This document shows, one piece after another, positions 60,966 to 64,000 of a stretch of 64,000 nt of DNA (position 1 is its first letter; each line of letters starts with the position of its first letter). The position numbers and the translations under genes are program-made. The notes beneath the pieces are model-generated. The model ran no database searches. It was given only the letters and a program-made list of their open reading frames with translations, and was not told the DNA's origin. This DNA comes from Saururus chinensis (lineage: Eukaryota > Streptophyta > Magnoliopsida > Piperales > Saururaceae). The stretch is taken from positions 25,479,968-25,543,967 of the forward strand of contig CP141141.1 of NCBI GenBank assembly GCA_035235625.1, given 5' to 3'.

Positions 60966-63900
60966 TTTTTTACAAACTTAGTAAATATAAATTTGTTACG
61001 AGCTTGAATGTTTTGTTCTAAACCTAGTTAAGTAAATAAAATTACATAAGTTAAGGAAGACTGGTCAAATTGTGGCATCGCTTTCTCCATTTGATTCGTA
61101 ATTTTGAAAGTAACAAATGATTAGGAGGACTTTCAAAACTTTAAACAATATAACGATTTGTGCACATTCTTAACGAACGTCGGTTTTAGTCGATTAAAAG
61201 GAAATAACTAGACCAAAAGTGCTTCGATTGGTTCCTAGTTTAGTTGTTTGTTTGCTTCTTATTAACTTAGTAAATGAGTACTTATTCATTTAAAATAACT
61301 AAATATACATTCATGGCGAGCTTTGTTTCTTTCTTCTAAAACTAATTAAGCGAACAAAATCACATAAGTTAAGAAAGAATGGTCAAACTGTTACATAGCT
61401 TCCTCAATTTAATTTATAATTATGAATGTAACAAATGAATATGAGGTCTTTTAAAACTTTAAACGATATATTAATTTTTTCACATTCTTAACAAACTTTT
61501 AATCGATTAAAAAGATATAACTTGACTAAAAGTGGTTCGAATGGTTCATCCTTTGGTGGGTTTGATTCGTTCTTACAAACTTAGTAAATGAGTACGATTT
61601 ATTTAACAAAACTAAATTTACATTCATGACGAGCTTTGTTGCTTTGTTTTAAAACTAGTTAAGCAAATATAATTACATAAGTTAAGGAAGAACGGTTAAA
61701 TTGTGGCATCGTTTTCTCCATTTGATTTGTAATTATGAACGTAACAAATGATTAAAAGGTATTTTAAAACGATATAACGATTTATGCACATTCTTAATGA
61801 ACTTCGGTTTTAATCAATTAAAAGGAAGAACTAAACCAAAAGTTGTCGGATTGGTTCGTCGTTTTGTGCATTTGATTTGTTCTTAGGAATGTACTAAATA
61901 AGTACGTATTTATTTAAAACAACTAAATATACAATCTTGATGAGCTTTGTTGTTTTGTTCTAAAACAAGTTAAGCGAATAAAATCACATAAGTTAAAGTA
62001 CTACGGTCAAATTGTGGAATCGCTTTCTCCATTTGATTCGTAATTATGAATGTAACAAATGATTATGATGCCTTTTAAAACTTTAAATGATATAATGATT
62101 TGTGCCCATTCTTAATGAACTTCAGTTTTAATTAATTAAAAGTATATAAAAGGAAAACTACACCAAAAGTGGTTTGATTAGTTTGTCATTTTGTACGTTT
62201 GATTAGTTTTTACAAACTTAGTAAATGAGTATATATTTTTTTAGGAACTAAATATACATTCGTCACGAGCTTTGTTGATTTGTAGAAAACTAGTTAAGCG
62301 AATAAATTCACATAGGTTGAGGAAGACTGGTCAAATTGTGGCATCTCTTTCTCCATTTGATTGGTAATTTTGACCGTAACAAATGATTCGGCGAACTTTT
62401 TAAAGTTTAAACGATATAACAATTTGTACACATTCTTAACAAACTTTTATTTTAATTGATTACAAGGAAATAAATAGAACAAAAGTGGTCCGATTGGTTT
62501 GTCTTTTTGTGCGTTTGATTCATTTTTACAAACTTAGTAATTGAGTATGTATTTTTTAAAAGAACTAAATTTACATTCGTGGCTAGCTTTCGGTGCTTTG
62601 TTCTAAAACTAGTTAAACAAATAAAATAACATAAATTAAGGAAGAATTGTTAAGTTGTGGCATTCCTTTCTCAATTTGATTTGTAATTACGAATGCAACG
62701 GATGTTTAGGAGGACTTTTAAAACCTTAAACGATATAACAATTTGTACACATTCTTAACGAACATCGGTTTTCATCTATTAAAATGATATAACTAGACCA
62801 AAAATGGTCCAATTAGTTCATCATTTAGTGTGTTTAATTAATTCTGACGAACTTAGTAAATGAGTATATATCTGTTTAAAATAACTAAATATACATTCAT
62901 GACAATCTTAGGTGCTTTGTTCTAAAACTAGTTAAGCGAATAAATCATATAAGCTAAGCAAAACGGTCAAAATGTGGCATCTCTTTCTCCATTTGTTTAG
63001 TAAATACGAACGTAATAAATGATTGGGAGGACTTTTTACTTTAAACGATATAATGATTCGTACATATTCTTAATGAACTTTGGTTTACATCATTTAAAAG
63101 GATATAAATAGACTAAAAGGGATTTGATTGGTTTGTTGTTTAGTAAATTTGATTCATTTTTAAGAAAATACTAAATGATTAATAATTTTTATTAAACGAA
63201 TAAAAATACCTTCATGACGAGGTTGTTGATTTCTTCTAAAACTAGTTGAGTGAATAAAATCACATAAGTTAAGGAAGAATGGTCAAATTGTGGCATCACT
63301 TTCTCCATTTAATTTGTAATTACGAATGTAATAAATGATTGGGAGGACTTTTTAAACTTTAAACAATATAACGATTTGTGCACATTCTTAATAAACTTTG
63401 GTTTTAATCGATTAAAAAGAAATAACTAGACTAAAAATGGTCCGATTGGTTCGTCATTTGGTGCATTTGATTCATTCTTACGAACTGAGAAAATGAATAT
63501 GTATTTTTTTTTCAAAAACGAAATATACATTCGTCACTAGCTTGGGTGCATGGTTCAAAAACTATTTAAGCGAATAAAATCACATAAGTTATAGAAGAAC
63601 GGTCAAATTGTGGCATCACTTTCTCCATTTGATTCGTAATTACGAACATAACAAATGATTAGGATGACTGTTTAAATTTTAAATAATATAACGATTTGTA
63701 CACATTCTTAACAAACTTCGGTTTGAATCGATTAAAAGGTTATAACTAAACAAAACGTAGATCCGATTAGTTCTTTATTTCATACATTTGATTCTCTCTT
63801 ACGAAATTAGTAAAAGAGTATGTATTTTTTTAAAACAACTAAGTATACATTCATAACAAGCTTGGTTGCTTTGTTCTTAAACTAATTCAGCGAATAAAAT

Positions 63901-64000
63901 TACATAAGTTAAAGAAGAACGGACAAATTGTAGATCGCTTTTTCCATTTTATTCGTAATTATGAACGTAACAAATAATTGGGAGGACTTTAAAAACTTTA
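60966..64000 (-). repeat. 319-bp satellite array, reverse orientation
   Basis: About 9.5 monomers, continuing past the window end. The GATTAAAAGGAAATAAC and CTAAAACTAGTTAAGCGAAT words recur every ~320 bp. No other feature is seen. Confidence 0.92.

Overview
The window looks like a heterochromatic, probably pericentromeric or other satellite-rich, block of a flowering-plant (likely eudicot) nuclear genome. It is AT-rich and holds no gene I would call intact. Plant markers are Mutator-like elements (MULEs) with a SWIM-type transposase and a plant-mobile-domain (PMD) protein, plant LTR retrotransposons, and broken copies of an ALWAYS EARLY (ALY, LIN-9/Mip130-related) gene. I cannot name the species.

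The matrix is one tandem satellite with a period near 319 bp, about 28 kb in total, split by insertions. Each 319-bp unit is itself a diverged dimer of two ~160-bp halves, each centred on a TTCGTAA..ACGAA dyad. The array changes orientation at least twice: the stretch from 421 to 21,726 runs opposite to both the first ~318 bp and everything after 21,727.

Insertions, left to right: an LTR plus 3' internal region of a Ty3/gypsy-like element (1,925-4,925, minus); a long solo-LTR-like element (7,080-9,285); a 7.2-kb MULE with 81-bp terminal inverted repeats and a 9-bp target duplication (10,045-17,276), holding a PMD gene (+) broken by a nested 1.4-kb solo LTR, and a converging MURA-type transposase (-) that has lost its catalytic core; an unidentified 2.1-kb insert (25,543-27,671); a truncated second MULE end (29,612-30,885) joined to a reversed LTR fragment (30,886-31,240); a 0.4-kb insert (33,830-34,256); a 14.6-kb island of ALY-derived units (35,328-49,893); and a third MULE fragment (56,177-60,965) that keeps a fuller, though broken, transposase.

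The ALY island contains five partial, head-to-tail units carrying the same subset of exons. All are damaged by stops, frameshifts, lost splice sites or exon fusions. Unit 2 is interrupted by a complete but apparently non-autonomous 2,953-bp LTR retrotransposon (39,373-42,325, minus) with a perfect 5-bp target duplication. One intron position carries a TA microsatellite of very different length in three units.

The most unusual items are the dimeric satellite with its polarity switches, a family of short ATCGTGT..ACACGAT dyads confined to introns and leaders of the MULEs, and the amplification of partial ALY units inside satellite DNA. All calls are by eye; no database search was run.
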